Part shown: piece after piece, positions 32,912-42,106 of the stretch
Position numbering within the stretch: the first letter of the stretch is position 1
Layout of the letters: every line of letters starts with the position of its first letter
NCBI RefSeq assembly: GCF_012349115.1
Contig: NZ_PQIG01000078.1
Location: 1-64,000, forward strand
Source of the DNA: Rhizobium ruizarguesonis
Lineage (GTDB): Bacteria > Pseudomonadota > Alphaproteobacteria > Rhizobiales > Rhizobiaceae
Length of the DNA stretch: 64,000 nt
Reading direction: 5' to 3'
The notes under the pieces: generated by a model
The model's database searches: none
Seen by the model: only the letters and a program-made list of their open reading frames with translations
Told to the model about the DNA's origin: nothing
Program-made: the position numbers and the translations under genes

Positions 32912-34297
32912 TCAGATCGCAAGCAGCAGCTCTTCCGGATTGCCCTGCGCCAATGAGGCGACGATACCGAGCCCGGTCCGCAACTCGCTTTCCGTCGTCG
33001 AACCAAGCGAAATGCGCACGGCCGGCGTCCAGCCCTGATCGGCGGTGTGGAACGATTTGCCAGGCGCGATCGCCACGCCGCGCAGCCTTGCCTGTGATAC
33101 GAAACCATCCTCGGTATGGTTGCCGGAGAGCGGCAGCCAGACGTGCAGGCTTTGCGGGTGCGCCCGGTAGGTAAGGCCCGCCAGCATCTCCGCCGCGATC
33201 GCGTGCCGGCTCACAAGGGCACGGCGCTGCCAGTTGACCAGTTCCATTGCCGTGCCGTCGCTGACCCAGCGGGTGGCGATCTCGGCCATGGCAGGCGTCG
33301 CCATCCAGTTGGAGACGAGATGCCGGTTGGCGACGGCGGCGACATAACGGTCGGGCGCGGTGAGATAACCGATCCGCAGGCCCGGAACGGTAATCTTGGT
33401 GAAGCTCGTGACGTAGAGCGTCCGCTCCGGCGCAAACGCGGCCATCGGCGGCGCACGACCCTCGACCATCGGGCCGAGAATATCGTTTTCGATGATCGCG
33501 ATGTCATGTTTGGCGGCGACAGTGGCGAGCGCCTGTCTACGTTCCGCGCTCATCAGCGCCGCCATCGGATTGATCACCGAGGGCTGCAGGAAGATTGCCC
33601 GGATCGGCCCCTTCCGGCAGGCCTCGTCCAGCGCCTCGGGGATCATGCCTTCCTCGTCGATCGCCAGCCCTTCGAGGTGCAAACCGAGATAGGTGGAGAG
33701 CGGAACGAGCGTGTGATGGCTGATCGCCTCGGTCGCAACCGTCGAGCCGGGCGGGGCGACGCTCATCAGCGCCACCGTCATGCCCGATGTCGCACCGTTC
33801 GTCACGCTGACGTTCAGCGGCGATACCTCCAACCCGCAGCGCGCCAGCCATTCCGTGGCGACCGCGCGGTGGCGCGGAAACACCATGTTCGGCCTGAAGG
33901 AAAGGGCGGAGCTGGAGGGCAGGTTTTCCGAAAGCCAGCCGAAGGCCTGCCGCAGCTTTTCCAAATGGATCTGCTCGCAGACTGGCTTCAGGATCGACAG
34001 ATCGATCACCTCACCCAGCCGTTCCGGCAGATAGGGCGGTTCCGGCTCGCGCGGCCTGGTCTGGACAAAGCTGCCGCGTCCGATCTCGCCTGATATCAGC
34101 CCCCGGCGGATCAACTCGTCATAGGCGCGGCTGACCGTCTGCACCGAAAGATGCAGATCATCCGCCATCTTCCGGTGCGGCGGCAATTGTGTGCCATCGC
34201 TGAGCTTGCCGTCCGTGATCGCGTTTGCGATCTGCTCGGCAAGCGAGAGATAAGCCGGACGGCGGAGTTGCGAGGGATCGGGGCGCCACTTTGTCAT
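32912..34297 (-). CDS. enuR: MocR/GntR-type repressor of ectoine catabolism, EnuR
   Basis: This 461-residue regulator fuses a winged helix-turn-helix (LPPHRKMADDLHLSVQTVSRAYDELIRRG, residues about 38-66) to an aminotransferase-fold effector domain. The PLP lysine is K301 in TSFTKITVPG, close to the K302 described for EnuR of Ruegeria pomeroyi. EnuR represses ehu/eut genes until an intermediate such as N-acetyl-diaminobutyrate reacts with its PLP. The ATG at 34297 is preferred to an upstream in-frame codon because the domain starts there. It is divergent from the AsnC-type gene. Confidence 0.92.
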   Translation of the reverse strand: MTKWRPDPSQLRRPAYLSLAEQIANAITDGKLSDGTQLPPHRKMADDLHLSVQTVSRAYDELIRRGLISGEIGRGSFVQTRPREPEPPYLPERLGEVIDLSILKPVCEQIHLEKLRQAFGWLSENLPSSSALSFRPNMVFPRHRAVATEWLARCGLEVSPLNVSVTNGATSGMTVALMSVAPPGSTVATEAISHHTLVPLSTYLGLHLEGLAIDEEGMIPEALDEACRKGPIRAIFLQPSVINPMAALMSAERRQALATVAAKHDIAIIENDILGPMVEGRAPPMAAFAPERTLYVTSFTKITVPGLRIGYLTAPDRYVAAVANRHLVSNWMATPAMAEIATRWVSDGTAMELVNWQRRALVSRHAIAAEMLAGLTYRAHPQSLHVWLPLSGNHTEDGFVSQARLRGVAIAPGKSFHTADQGWTPAVRISLGSTTESELRTGLGIVASLAQGNPEELLLAI

Positions 34298-34328
34298 GAT
34301 TTTAACACTGCTGAAAATCAGTTCAATT

Positions 34329-34356
34329 GACAATGCAAAAATGCGCTCCCATTGTC
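34329..34356. promoter_or_regulatory. Inverted repeat in the enuR-doeX divergent region
   Basis: Perfect 7-base arms GACAATG (34329-34335) and CATTGTC (34350-34356) are 14 bases apart, in the 101 bases between the two divergent regulator genes. It is a candidate control site for both. Confidence 0.45.
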
Positions 34357-34398
34357 TTTTCCCTGCGATTGAAATGATTTCTTTCTAAAGAAAGCACC

Positions 34399-34896
34399 AT
34401 GAAGCTCGACGCCATCGACCTGCGCATTCTCGACGCCGTCCAGCGCGACGGCCGCATCACCAAACTGGCGCTGGCCGAAAAGGCCGGACTGTCGCCGACA
34501 CCGTGCTGGATGCGGCTGCGCAAGCTCGAAAAGGCGGGTGTTATCACCGGCTATCACGCACGCATCGCGCCACGGCGCATCGCGCCGGTCGCCAGCGTGA
34601 TGATGGAAGTGACACTCGCCAATCACCGCCAGGCGGATTTCGAACGCTTCGAGCGCGCCGTGACCGCAATCCCGGAGATCGTTGCCTGCTGGTCGGTCGG
34701 CGGCGGCGTCGATTACATCCTGAAGATCATCGCCGCCGATATCGACGCCTATCAACGGCTGGTCGACGGGCTTCTCGACCGCGAACTCGGCATCGACCGC
34801 TACTTCACCTACATCGTCACCAAGACGGTGAAGGAGGAAACAGTCCTACCGGTCTCTTCCTTCACTGCGACCGGTGAAGAACAGACCACGTCGTAG
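34399..34896 (+). CDS. doeX: Lrp/AsnC-family regulator DoeX
   Basis: This 165-residue regulator has an AsnC helix-turn-helix (ITKLALAEKAGLSPTPCWMRLRKLEKAGVI, residues about 20-49) and an RAM effector domain. It is the usual AsnC-type partner of ectoine catabolic genes, where the Halomonas counterpart DoeX binds near doeA. It is divergent from enuR and 120 bases upstream of the dehydrogenase gene, in a gap containing three phased repeats. Confidence 0.88.
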   Translation: MKLDAIDLRILDAVQRDGRITKLALAEKAGLSPTPCWMRLRKLEKAGVITGYHARIAPRRIAPVASVMMEVTLANHRQADFERFERAVTAIPEIVACWSVGGGVDYILKIIAADIDAYQRLVDGLLDRELGIDRYFTYIVTKTVKEETVLPVSSFTATGEEQTTS

Positions 34897-34968
34897 ACAA
34901 TCTCTCTGCCAGGCCGCCATCCTTTAGACCATCTCTCTCTTTTCGCATCCCCCAACAGACAATCTCTC
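34895..34968. promoter_or_regulatory. Three phased AGACAATCTCTC repeats
   Basis: AGACAATCTCTC occurs at 34895-34906 and 34957-34968, and AGACCATCTCTC at 34926-34937. The spacing is exactly 31 bases both times, close to three helical turns, which puts all copies on one DNA face. The array ends 48 bases before the dehydrogenase start codon. Lrp/AsnC proteins bind phased sites as oligomers, so DoeX is the natural candidate. Confidence 0.65.
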
Positions 34969-35016
34969 GCCCGCTCCCGTGGAAGACTGACGTCAACCGC
35001 CACGAGGAGACTGGAC

Positions 35017-36512
35017 ATGACCGCCGCATTTGCCCGCCCCGCCTATCATGACGCGCTGTCGCGGCTCGCCGACCGTCATCTCCTGCGCGATCTGGCCTAT
35101 GTCGGCGGCCGGTGGATCGCCGGCAAATCAGGGAAAAGTTTCGAGGTCACCGATCCCGCCTCTTCGGCGACGCTGGCCTGGGTTGCAAGCCTTGGCGCCG
35201 ACGAGACGGCAGTGGCGATCGATGCTGCGTCGGAGGCTTTCGCCGCCTGGCGCGCAATGCTGCCGCAGAGCCGCGCGGCGATCCTGCGCAAATGGTTTGA
35301 GCTGATGCTGGCGGCCAAGGAAGATCTGGCGCTGATCATGACGCTCGAACAGGGCAAGCCGCTTGCGGAATCGCGTGGCGAGATCGATTACGCCGCCTCA
35401 TTCGTCGAATGGTATGCCGAGGAAGGCAAGCGGCTGAACGCCGAGAGCGTCACCAGCCATCTGCCCGGCGCGGAAATGATTGTCCGGCGCGAGGCGCTCG
35501 GCGTCGTCGGCATCGTCACGCCCTGGAATTTCCCCTCTGCCATGCTCACCCGAAAGGCTGCCGCAGCGCTGGCCGCCGGCTGCACGGTCGTCGCCTACCC
35601 TCTTCCGAAACGCCGCTTTCGGCACTTGCCCTTGCCGAGCTCGGCGAGCGGGCCGGCATTCCCGCCGGCGTCTTCAACGTGGTCACCGGCAATGCTGCAA
35701 CGATCGTCGGGCGGATGTGCGCCGATGTCCGCGTGCGCGCCATGAGCTTCACCGGCTCCACCGGGATCGGACGGCTGATCGCCGCTCAATGCGCGCCGAC
35801 CCTGAAGCGGCTGGTGATGGAACTCGGCGGCCACGCCCCGCTGATCATCTTCGATGACGCCGACATCTCAAAGGCGGTCGAGATCGCCGTCAACGCCAAG
35901 TTTGCCACATCAGGCCAGGATTGCCTTGCCGCCAACCGCATCTTCGTCCAGCGCCGGATCGCCAATGCCTTTGCCAAGGCCTTCGCAGACCGCATAGCCG
36001 AACTGAAGGTCGGTCCGGGGCTCGAGGATGGCGCCGAGATCGGCCCGCTGATGCATGAACGCGCCGTCGCCAAGATCGAGGAACAGGTCGCCGACGCGCT
36101 GGCGCGCGGCGCGCAGCTCCTCACCGGCGGCAAGCGCCACAAGGCCGGCCAGCTTTTCTATGAGCCGACGCTGCTGACCGATGTGCCGGCGGATGCGCTG
36201 ATCATGCGCGAGGAGACTTTCGGTCCTGTGGCGGCCATTACCGCCTTCGACACGGAAGACGAGGTTATCGCCCGCGCCAATGATACCGAATACGGCCTCG
36301 TTGCCTATATCGTCACGGAAAACGGCGCCCGCCAGATGCGGCTCGGCCGCGCACTGGAACACGGCATGGTGGCGGTCAACCGCGTGAAGATCACCGGCGC
36401 TCCCATTCCCTTCGGCGGCTGGAAGCAGTCCGGCCTCGGCCGCGAGGGTTCACGCCATGGGCTCGAGGCCTTCACCGAGCTCAAATATCTCTGCATCGAC
36501 ACGGCCGCCTGA
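35017..36512 (+). pseudogene. doeC: Aldehyde dehydrogenase of ectoine catabolism (DoeC/Ssd), frameshifted
   Basis: Without the shift this would encode about 498 residues of the succinate-semialdehyde dehydrogenase family. Its expected role is to oxidise aspartate semialdehyde from diaminobutyrate to aspartate. The first frame (from ATG 35017) contains GVVGIVTPWNFPSAM and then loses homology. The second frame resumes with ETPLSALALAELGERAGIPAG and includes ELGGHAP, the catalytic cysteine in SGQDCLAA and a normal C-terminus. One base is missing at 35596-35597, where TA replaces the codon of the conserved lysine in VVAKPSSETP. Everything else is intact, so this is either a very recent mutation or a sequencing error. 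Confidence 0.85.
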
Positions 36513-36554
36513 CCCCATTTCAAGTGAGCCCCCATTTCAAGAAAGAGGCTAGAC

Positions 36555-37934
36555 ATGCTCGACAGAAGCAACGAACTCACCGCCTGGGACCGCGATCACT
36601 TCTTCCATCCCTCGACCCATATGGGTGCGCATGCTCGTGGCGAGACGCCGACCCGTGTCGTTGCCGGCGGCGAAGGCGTCTACATCACCGACACGACAGG
36701 ACGCAAAAGCCTCGACGCCTTTGCCGGCCTCTATTGCGTCAATGTCGGCTACGGCCGCCAGAAGATTGCCGACGCGATTGCCAAACAGGCGAAGAACCTC
36801 GCCTATTACCACGCCTATGTCGGCCACGGCACGGAAGCTTCGATTACGCTGTCGAAGATGATTATCGACCGCGCGCCCACCGGCATGAGCCGCGTCTATT
36901 TCGGTCTCTCCGGCTCGGATGCCAACGAGACCAACATCAAGCTCATCTGGTACTACAACAACATCCTCGGCCGTCCGGAAAAGAAGAAGATCATCTCGCG
37001 CTGGCGCGGTTATCACGGCTCCGGCGTCATGACCGGCAGCCTCACCGGCCTGGCGCTCTTTCACAACGCTTTCGATCTGCCGCGGGCGCCGGTGCTGCAC
37101 ACCGAAGCACCCTATTATTTCCGCCGCCCCGACCGGTCGATGAGCGAGGAGCAGTTCTCGCAATATTGCGCCGACAAGCTTGAAGAGATGATCATTGCCG
37201 AAGGCCCGGAAACGATCGCCGCCTTCATCGGCGAACCCATCCTCGGCACCGGCGGCATCGTGCCGCCGCCGAAAACCTACTGGCAGAAGATCCAGGCCGT
37301 GCTCGACAAATATGACATCCTGCTCGTCGCCGATGAAGTCGTCACTGGCTTCGGCCGCCTCGGCACGATGTTCGGTTCGGACCATTACGGCATGAAGCCG
37401 GACCTGATCACCATCGCCAAGGGCCTGACCTCGGCCTACGCTCCCCTTTCCGGCACAATCGTTTCGAACAAGATGTGGCAAGTCCTGGTGCAGGGTTCCG
37501 ATCAGATGGGCGCGATCGGTCACGGCTGGACCTATTCGGCCCACCCGATCTGTGCTGCCGCAGGTATTGCCAATCTCGAACTGATCGACGAACTCGGCAT
37601 TGTCGAGAATGCCGGCACGACCGGTTCCTATTTCCGCTCGGAACTGGAAAAGGCCGTCGGCGGCCACCGCAATGTCGGCGAAGTCCGCGGTGACGGGCTG
37701 ATGGCGGCCATCGAATTCGTCGAGGACAGGGACGACCGCACGTTCTTCGATGCCGGCCGCAAGATCGGCCCGCAGGTCGCATCCGCCCTCCTCGAACGCG
37801 GCGTCATCGGCCGCGCCATGCCGCAGGGCGATATCCTCGGCTTCGCCCCGCCGCTCTGCCTGACACGCGAGGAGGCAGACATCGTGGTCAAGGCCGCGGC
37901 GGATGCGATCGAAACCGTCTTCAAGACCATCTGA
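36555..37934 (+). CDS. doeD: Class III aminotransferase DoeD (diaminobutyrate transaminase)
   Basis: This 459-residue PLP enzyme has the class III signature LLVADEVVTGFGRLG (D260) and the cofactor lysine in ITIAKGLTSAYAPLSG (K289). In ectoine clusters it transaminates L-2,4-diaminobutyrate to aspartate semialdehyde. It lies 42 bases after the dehydrogenase gene in the same direction. Confidence 0.92.
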   Translation: MLDRSNELTAWDRDHFFHPSTHMGAHARGETPTRVVAGGEGVYITDTTGRKSLDAFAGLYCVNVGYGRQKIADAIAKQAKNLAYYHAYVGHGTEASITLSKMIIDRAPTGMSRVYFGLSGSDANETNIKLIWYYNNILGRPEKKKIISRWRGYHGSGVMTGSLTGLALFHNAFDLPRAPVLHTEAPYYFRRPDRSMSEEQFSQYCADKLEEMIIAEGPETIAAFIGEPILGTGGIVPPPKTYWQKIQAVLDKYDILLVADEVVTGFGRLGTMFGSDHYGMKPDLITIAKGLTSAYAPLSGTIVSNKMWQVLVQGSDQMGAIGHGWTYSAHPICAAAGIANLELIDELGIVENAGTTGSYFRSELEKAVGGHRNVGEVRGDGLMAAIEFVEDRDDRTFFDAGRKIGPQVASALLERGVIGRAMPQGDILGFAPPLCLTREEADIVVKAAADAIETVFKTI

Positions 37935-37947
37935 GGGAGAGATCTGC

Positions 37948-39021
37948 ATGACGATCCCGGAAAAGATGGCGGCCGTATTGCTCACCGGCCATGGCGGTCT
38001 GGACAAGCTCGTCTATAGCAGGGACGTGCCCGTTCCGAGGCCCGCGGACGGCGAGGTTCTGATCCGTATCACGGCCTGCGGCATGAACAATACCGACGTC
38101 TGGGTCCGCCAAGGCGCCTACGGCACCGAGGACGATCCCTCTGCCGTCTCCACATGGCGCAGGCAAGGCAATACTCTGACATTCCCGCGCATCCAGGGCA
38201 CCGATACGGTCGGTCATATCGTCGGCGTCGGCGCCGGCGTTAATCCGGCGCGCATCGGCGAACGCGTCATGGTCGACTTCTCGATCTATAACCGCGACGA
38301 CGACAGCCTCGCCGACATCGATTACATGGGCCATGGCCGCGACGGCGGTTATGCCGAATACATGGCACTGCCGGCCGAGAACGCCCATGTCGTCGCAACC
38401 GATCTGACCGACATCGAACTCGCCACCTTCTGCTGCGCCTATCTGACCGGCGAGCGCATGCTGGAACGGGCAAGGCTTGTCGCCGGCGAACGCGTTCTCG
38501 TGACCGGCGCCTCGGGCGGCGTCGGCTCGGCGATCATCCAGCTCGCGCGTGCCCGCGGCGCCATCCCAATCGCGGTCGCAGGTCCCGGCAAGGAGGCGGC
38601 GACGCTCGATATCGGCGCCGAAGCGGTCGTGACCCGCGGCAAAGGCAATCTGGTCGAAGCCGCCCATTCCGCAAGTCGTGGCCAGCCGATCGATGTCGTC
38701 GCCGATCTCGTCGGTGGACCGCTGTTCAACGATCTCCTGAAGATCCTGCGCCCCGAAGGCCGCTACACGACGGCCGGCGCCATCGCCGGCCCGGTCGTCC
38801 AGCTCGATTTACGGACCATGTATTTGAAGCAGCTGGAGCTGCACGGCTCGAGCCAGGGAAGCCGCGCCGACTTCCGTCGGATCGTCGGCTATATCGAAAG
38901 CCGGAAAATCCGGCCGCTCGTCGGCGGCGTCTATCCGCTGTCGGAATTCCACCGCGCACAGACCGATTTCATGGCGAAGAACTTCGTCGGCAAATTGGTG
39001 GTGGTTCCCGACGCAAGATGA
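37948..39021 (+). CDS. Zinc-independent alcohol dehydrogenase/quinone oxidoreductase family protein
   Basis: This 357-residue medium-chain dehydrogenase has a GroES-like N-terminal domain (TACGMNNTDVWVRQGAY, residues about 48-64) and the nucleotide-binding motif VTGASGGVGSAIIQLA near residue 186. The cysteine cluster of structural zinc is absent. It starts 13 bases after the aminotransferase stop, so it belongs to the same operon. It could reduce or oxidise an aldehyde of the ectoine route, but no defined role is known to me. Confidence 0.85.
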   Translation: MTIPEKMAAVLLTGHGGLDKLVYSRDVPVPRPADGEVLIRITACGMNNTDVWVRQGAYGTEDDPSAVSTWRRQGNTLTFPRIQGTDTVGHIVGVGAGVNPARIGERVMVDFSIYNRDDDSLADIDYMGHGRDGGYAEYMALPAENAHVVATDLTDIELATFCCAYLTGERMLERARLVAGERVLVTGASGGVGSAIIQLARARGAIPIAVAGPGKEAATLDIGAEAVVTRGKGNLVEAAHSASRGQPIDVVADLVGGPLFNDLLKILRPEGRYTTAGAIAGPVVQLDLRTMYLKQLELHGSSQGSRADFRRIVGYIESRKIRPLVGGVYPLSEFHRAQTDFMAKNFVGKLVVVPDAR

Positions 39022-39192
39022 TCCTTGCTTTCGCGGCCGAACCTTGTCGGGTTTGCCGCGTTTCACGGCCATGGAATATCATCATGGCACCGAGCTTTCG
39101 CTGCGTCGGACTATTTCGCAGCAATGCGATGACATCCTTCCCGCGCCCTCACTCGAGGAGGCGGAACGGTCGTTCGCGCCCAAAGGTCGCTG

Positions 39193-39588
39193 ATGCCAGC
39201 CTCCGCCAGCACGAAACACCTGACGTCCATCGAACTTGGAAGAATTCGGCGCGCCGTCGGCATAGCGCGCCTGATGGATACCGCGGTCAGATTGCCTGTC
39301 ATCGGCGTGCGGATCGGCGCGGACTCGGTTCTCGGGCTCATCCCGGCCGTCGGCGACATTGCCGGATCCCTCATCGGTCTTTTCATCATCGATGAGGCAC
39401 GACGTCTCGGTGTTCCCACCCACAAGCTCGCCCGCATGGCCGTGAATCTCGGGATCGACGCCGCCGGCGGAACGGTTCCGCTGATCGGCGATCTTTTCGA
39501 CGTCTATTTCAAGTCTCATCGCCGAAACGTCGGCATCATTCTCGATCATTTTGGGATCAGCGAAGACGAACTGAACCAGCGTATTTGA
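39193..39588 (+). CDS. DUF4112 family membrane protein
   Basis: This 131-residue protein has the DUF4112 core: ARLMDTAVRLPVIGVRIGADSVLGLIPAVGDIAGSLIGLFIIDEARRLG. It has one or two short membrane-associated helices rich in Gly and Ile. Function is unknown. AAAGG precedes the ATG. It is convergent with the ROK kinase gene and 171 bases after the dehydrogenase. Confidence 0.82.
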   Translation: MPASASTKHLTSIELGRIRRAVGIARLMDTAVRLPVIGVRIGADSVLGLIPAVGDIAGSLIGLFIIDEARRLGVPTHKLARMAVNLGIDAAGGTVPLIGDLFDVYFKSHRRNVGIILDHFGISEDELNQRI

Positions 39589-39615
39589 CGACGCCGATCG
39601 CTTCGCCGGTTTGGA

Positions 39616-40575
39616 TCACGTCCGAGTGACCTTCCCGGCCAGAAACGCCAGAGCGGCTGCCCCGACGAGGCCTGAGTTCTGGTCCAATGCCGCCAGCATT
39701 ACCCTGACATCCTTGAATGCCGGCATTGCCCATTGCGTGATGTAGCTTTGAATGCCCGGTTGCAGCCGATCGAACTCGTGGGAAAGTCCGCCCCCCATCA
39801 CGATAATATCGGGGCTGAAGATATGGATCAGGCTGGTGAAGCCGCGACCGAGAATTTCCGCCTCCTCGTCAACCAGTTGATTTGCCAGACGATCGCCATC
39901 TCTTGCGGCCGCGAAAACGCTGCGGCTGTCGATGGCGCCGCCATCGCTGCCTATCGTTGTCTCGCCAGATTCCATAGCCCTCATCTGGGCGCGGCGCGCA
40001 AAAGCCGTTCCGGATCCGTAGGCCTCGAAACATCCTCTGTTGCCGCAGGGGCAAAGCTCTCCGTCCGGCACGACCGACATGTGCCCGACATGGGCTGCCA
40101 TGCCCTTGCGGCCGCGCACGACGCGACCATCCGACACAACGCCACCGCCAATGCCGGTGCTCACGGTGACATAGACCAGATTATCCAGGCCCTTGCCGGC
40201 TCCGAACTGCCACTCGCCGATGGCAGCGGCGATAGCATCATTCTCAAGGTCGACCGGAAACGGAAACCGCTTCTGCAACTCCGCCTTCAGCGGAAAGTCG
40301 ACAAAGCCGGAGAGGGTCGGGATATGCGAGGCGACACCGGCGACCGTATCGAGCGGGCCTGGAGCGGATACGCCGACGCCAACCACAGAGGCAGGGTTCG
40401 ATGCTTCAAGCAGTCCATCGGTCAGTCCGCAAATCTGGTCGAGCACGCGGGCGGGGCCTGCCAGCGCATCCGTTGATTCGGCTGCGCGCGCCAGAATCCT
40501 GCCCTGCTCGTCAACGAGGGCAGCGCGCACCTGCGTCCCGCCGAGGTCGATTCCAATGGCAACCTGCTGCTGCAT
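39616..40575 (-). CDS. ROK-family sugar kinase
   Basis: The 319-residue product contains the phosphate-binding start AIGIDLGGTQVRAALVD, the ROK zinc motif CPCGNRGCFEAYGSG near residue 170 and the ATP motif IIVMGGGLS. It phosphorylates a hexose or related sugar; with the epimerase-like gene next to it, an allose- or allulose-type route is one possibility. The ATG at 40575 is preferred over an upstream codon at 40608 because it gives the family N-terminus and a 14-base spacing from the previous gene. It is the last gene of a six-gene minus-strand group. Confidence 0.88.
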   Translation of the reverse strand: MQQQVAIGIDLGGTQVRAALVDEQGRILARAAESTDALAGPARVLDQICGLTDGLLEASNPASVVGVGVSAPGPLDTVAGVASHIPTLSGFVDFPLKAELQKRFPFPVDLENDAIAAAIGEWQFGAGKGLDNLVYVTVSTGIGGGVVSDGRVVRGRKGMAAHVGHMSVVPDGELCPCGNRGCFEAYGSGTAFARRAQMRAMESGETTIGSDGGAIDSRSVFAAARDGDRLANQLVDEEAEILGRGFTSLIHIFSPDIIVMGGGLSHEFDRLQPGIQSYITQWAMPAFKDVRVMLAALDQNSGLVGAAALAFLAGKVTRT

Positions 40576-40589
40576 GTGAAGACCATGAG

Positions 40590-41291
40590 TTAGAGTGCGC
40601 GCACCCATGCCATCCGCTCGTCGAGCGATGGCGCATTGAAAGCCAGAGAACCGAGAACGACCGTTTCCGCACCGGACTGGCGCAGGAGAGGCACAGTGTG
40701 CTCGCGAATGCCGCCGTCGGCCGCCAGCACGATCCGATGCGCCGCACTGCAGCCGCCGATAATCTGCTTTGCCTGCTGAAGCCGCGCACTGGCCTTCTCG
40801 TCGAGGCCCTGGCCCTTCACGCCGATCGCCGTGCCGAGCAGCGTCACAAAGCTCAGCCGGGAAGCATATTTCTCGACCCGCTCGACAGGGGTGTCGACCT
40901 TGAGCACCATGCCGGCGGCGACACCGCGGCGGTCGAGAAGATCAAGAGCCTCGTCGGCGACGCTTTCGTTTTCAACATGGAGACTGATCAGGTCGCTGCC
41001 CGCATCGGCGAACTGCTCGATCTGCGACAGGAGGATGCTGTCGGCGACCATCAGGTGAACATGGATCGGGCGCGAGGACACTTTGCGCACGCCGGCAACA
41101 AGATCAGGGAAAAACAACATTGCCGGTGCGAAATGGCCATCGGCGACATCGATGTGGAGAATGTCGACGTAAGGATCGACGCGTGCCAGATCGTCCGACA
41201 GACGGACGAGATCGGCCGACCAGACCGAGAATTCGGCAATCAGGCGATCCTTCGGAAGATCGGCGATCCAGGTCTTGGAGGGGGTCGTCAT
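40590..41291 (-). CDS. Ribulose-phosphate 3-epimerase-like protein
   Basis: This 233-residue TIM barrel of the RPE/AlsE family has the metal-site motifs LHIDVADGHFAP (D48, D52) and PIHVHLMVA (H77), then LAADGGIREHTVPLLRQSGAETVVLGS near the C-terminus. The N-terminus is unusual in having VWSADL rather than the SILSADF of true RPE, so it may epimerise a different sugar phosphate such as allulose 6-phosphate. It lies five bases after the hydrolase gene. Confidence 0.85.
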   Translation of the reverse strand: MTTPSKTWIADLPKDRLIAEFSVWSADLVRLSDDLARVDPYVDILHIDVADGHFAPAMLFFPDLVAGVRKVSSRPIHVHLMVADSILLSQIEQFADAGSDLISLHVENESVADEALDLLDRRGVAAGMVLKVDTPVERVEKYASRLSFVTLLGTAIGVKGQGLDEKASARLQQAKQIIGGCSAAHRIVLAADGGIREHTVPLLRQSGAETVVLGSLAFNAPSLDERMAWVRAL

Positions 41292-41296
41292 TGTTT

Positions 41297-42106
41297 TCAG
41301 AGCTCCTTCAGAAAATTGCCCATGGCAAGCCGGAAGTCGGCGACGTATTGCGGGCGGCTCTCGGTCTTCGATGTGATCTGCACCAAACGCGCGCCGGCAA
41401 TCCGCTCGGCAAGAGCACGCGCATGGCTGAGAGGATGAATGCTGTCCCGATCATGGCCGATGACCAGCGTCGGTACAGTGAGATCGCGGACCTCCTCGTC
41501 GGTCACATCAGGACCGTCATTGGAAATCCTGGTGAGCAGCTCGGCGGTCACTTCCAAAGGCGTGCGGGAGAAAAAGCCGGCAAGCGAGGCCAGATTGTCC
41601 GGCGCCTCGGCGGCGAGCCGCACGCCCACCGGCCCGGCAAGGAACGCGGTCTTTGCCTCGCCCAGTGGCAGAGTTTTCAAAAGATGCCCGACTTCGGCAT
41701 TGGGTGCCATATTCTCCGGCGCGGGTGCCGTCAGCCAGGCCGGCCTTGCAATGATCAGAGCCTTGACAAGATAGGGTCGCTTGACCGCGAGACGCAAGGC
41801 GATCGCAGCACCCATCGAGATGCCGCCGATGACGATCGGCGGCGTAAGGTTTTTCTCGATATAGGCGGCGATATCATCGCAGAAGGTCGCGATCGATAAC
41901 CGCTCCGGATTGCCGGCTTGGGAATGGCCGTGGCCGCGCGCTTCGATGGTAACCCGGCGAAAACCCGCTTCGAGCGGAAAGACTTCGTCGGTCTGCGCCA
42001 CGTCTCCGCATAGGCCGTGCTGGAATATGACGGACGCGCCCTCGCCCGCCATATCGACATTGAGAATAGTCCCGTCGCTGGTTTCGAACGGTTGCGCCCG
42101 TCTCAT
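41297..42106 (-). CDS. Alpha/beta hydrolase with no evident catalytic histidine
   Basis: The 269-residue product has the oxyanion region FQHGLCGD (H30), the nucleophile elbow GGISMGAA (Ser near residue 97) and the acid region VIGHDRDSIHP. The catalytic histidine is normally found about 25-30 residues after the acid; here that stretch reads QITSKTESRPQYVADF and contains no histidine. It may be a lactonase-like enzyme with altered chemistry or a non-hydrolytic family member. The start overlaps the stop of the TIM-barrel gene by four bases. Confidence 0.82.
   Translation of the reverse strand: MRRAQPFETSDGTILNVDMAGEGASVIFQHGLCGDVAQTDEVFPLEAGFRRVTIEARGHGHSQAGNPERLSIATFCDDIAAYIEKNLTPPIVIGGISMGAAIALRLAVKRPYLVKALIIARPAWLTAPAPENMAPNAEVGHLLKTLPLGEAKTAFLAGPVGVRLAAEAPDNLASLAGFFSRTPLEVTAELLTRISNDGPDVTDEEVRDLTVPTLVIGHDRDSIHPLSHARALAERIAGARLVQITSKTESRPQYVADFRLAMGNFLKEL

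Noticed and set aside
36549..38006. Long open frame on the minus strand (about 485 codons)
   Set aside because: It is antisense to the aminotransferase, which has all catalytic motifs; no family similarity was recognised.
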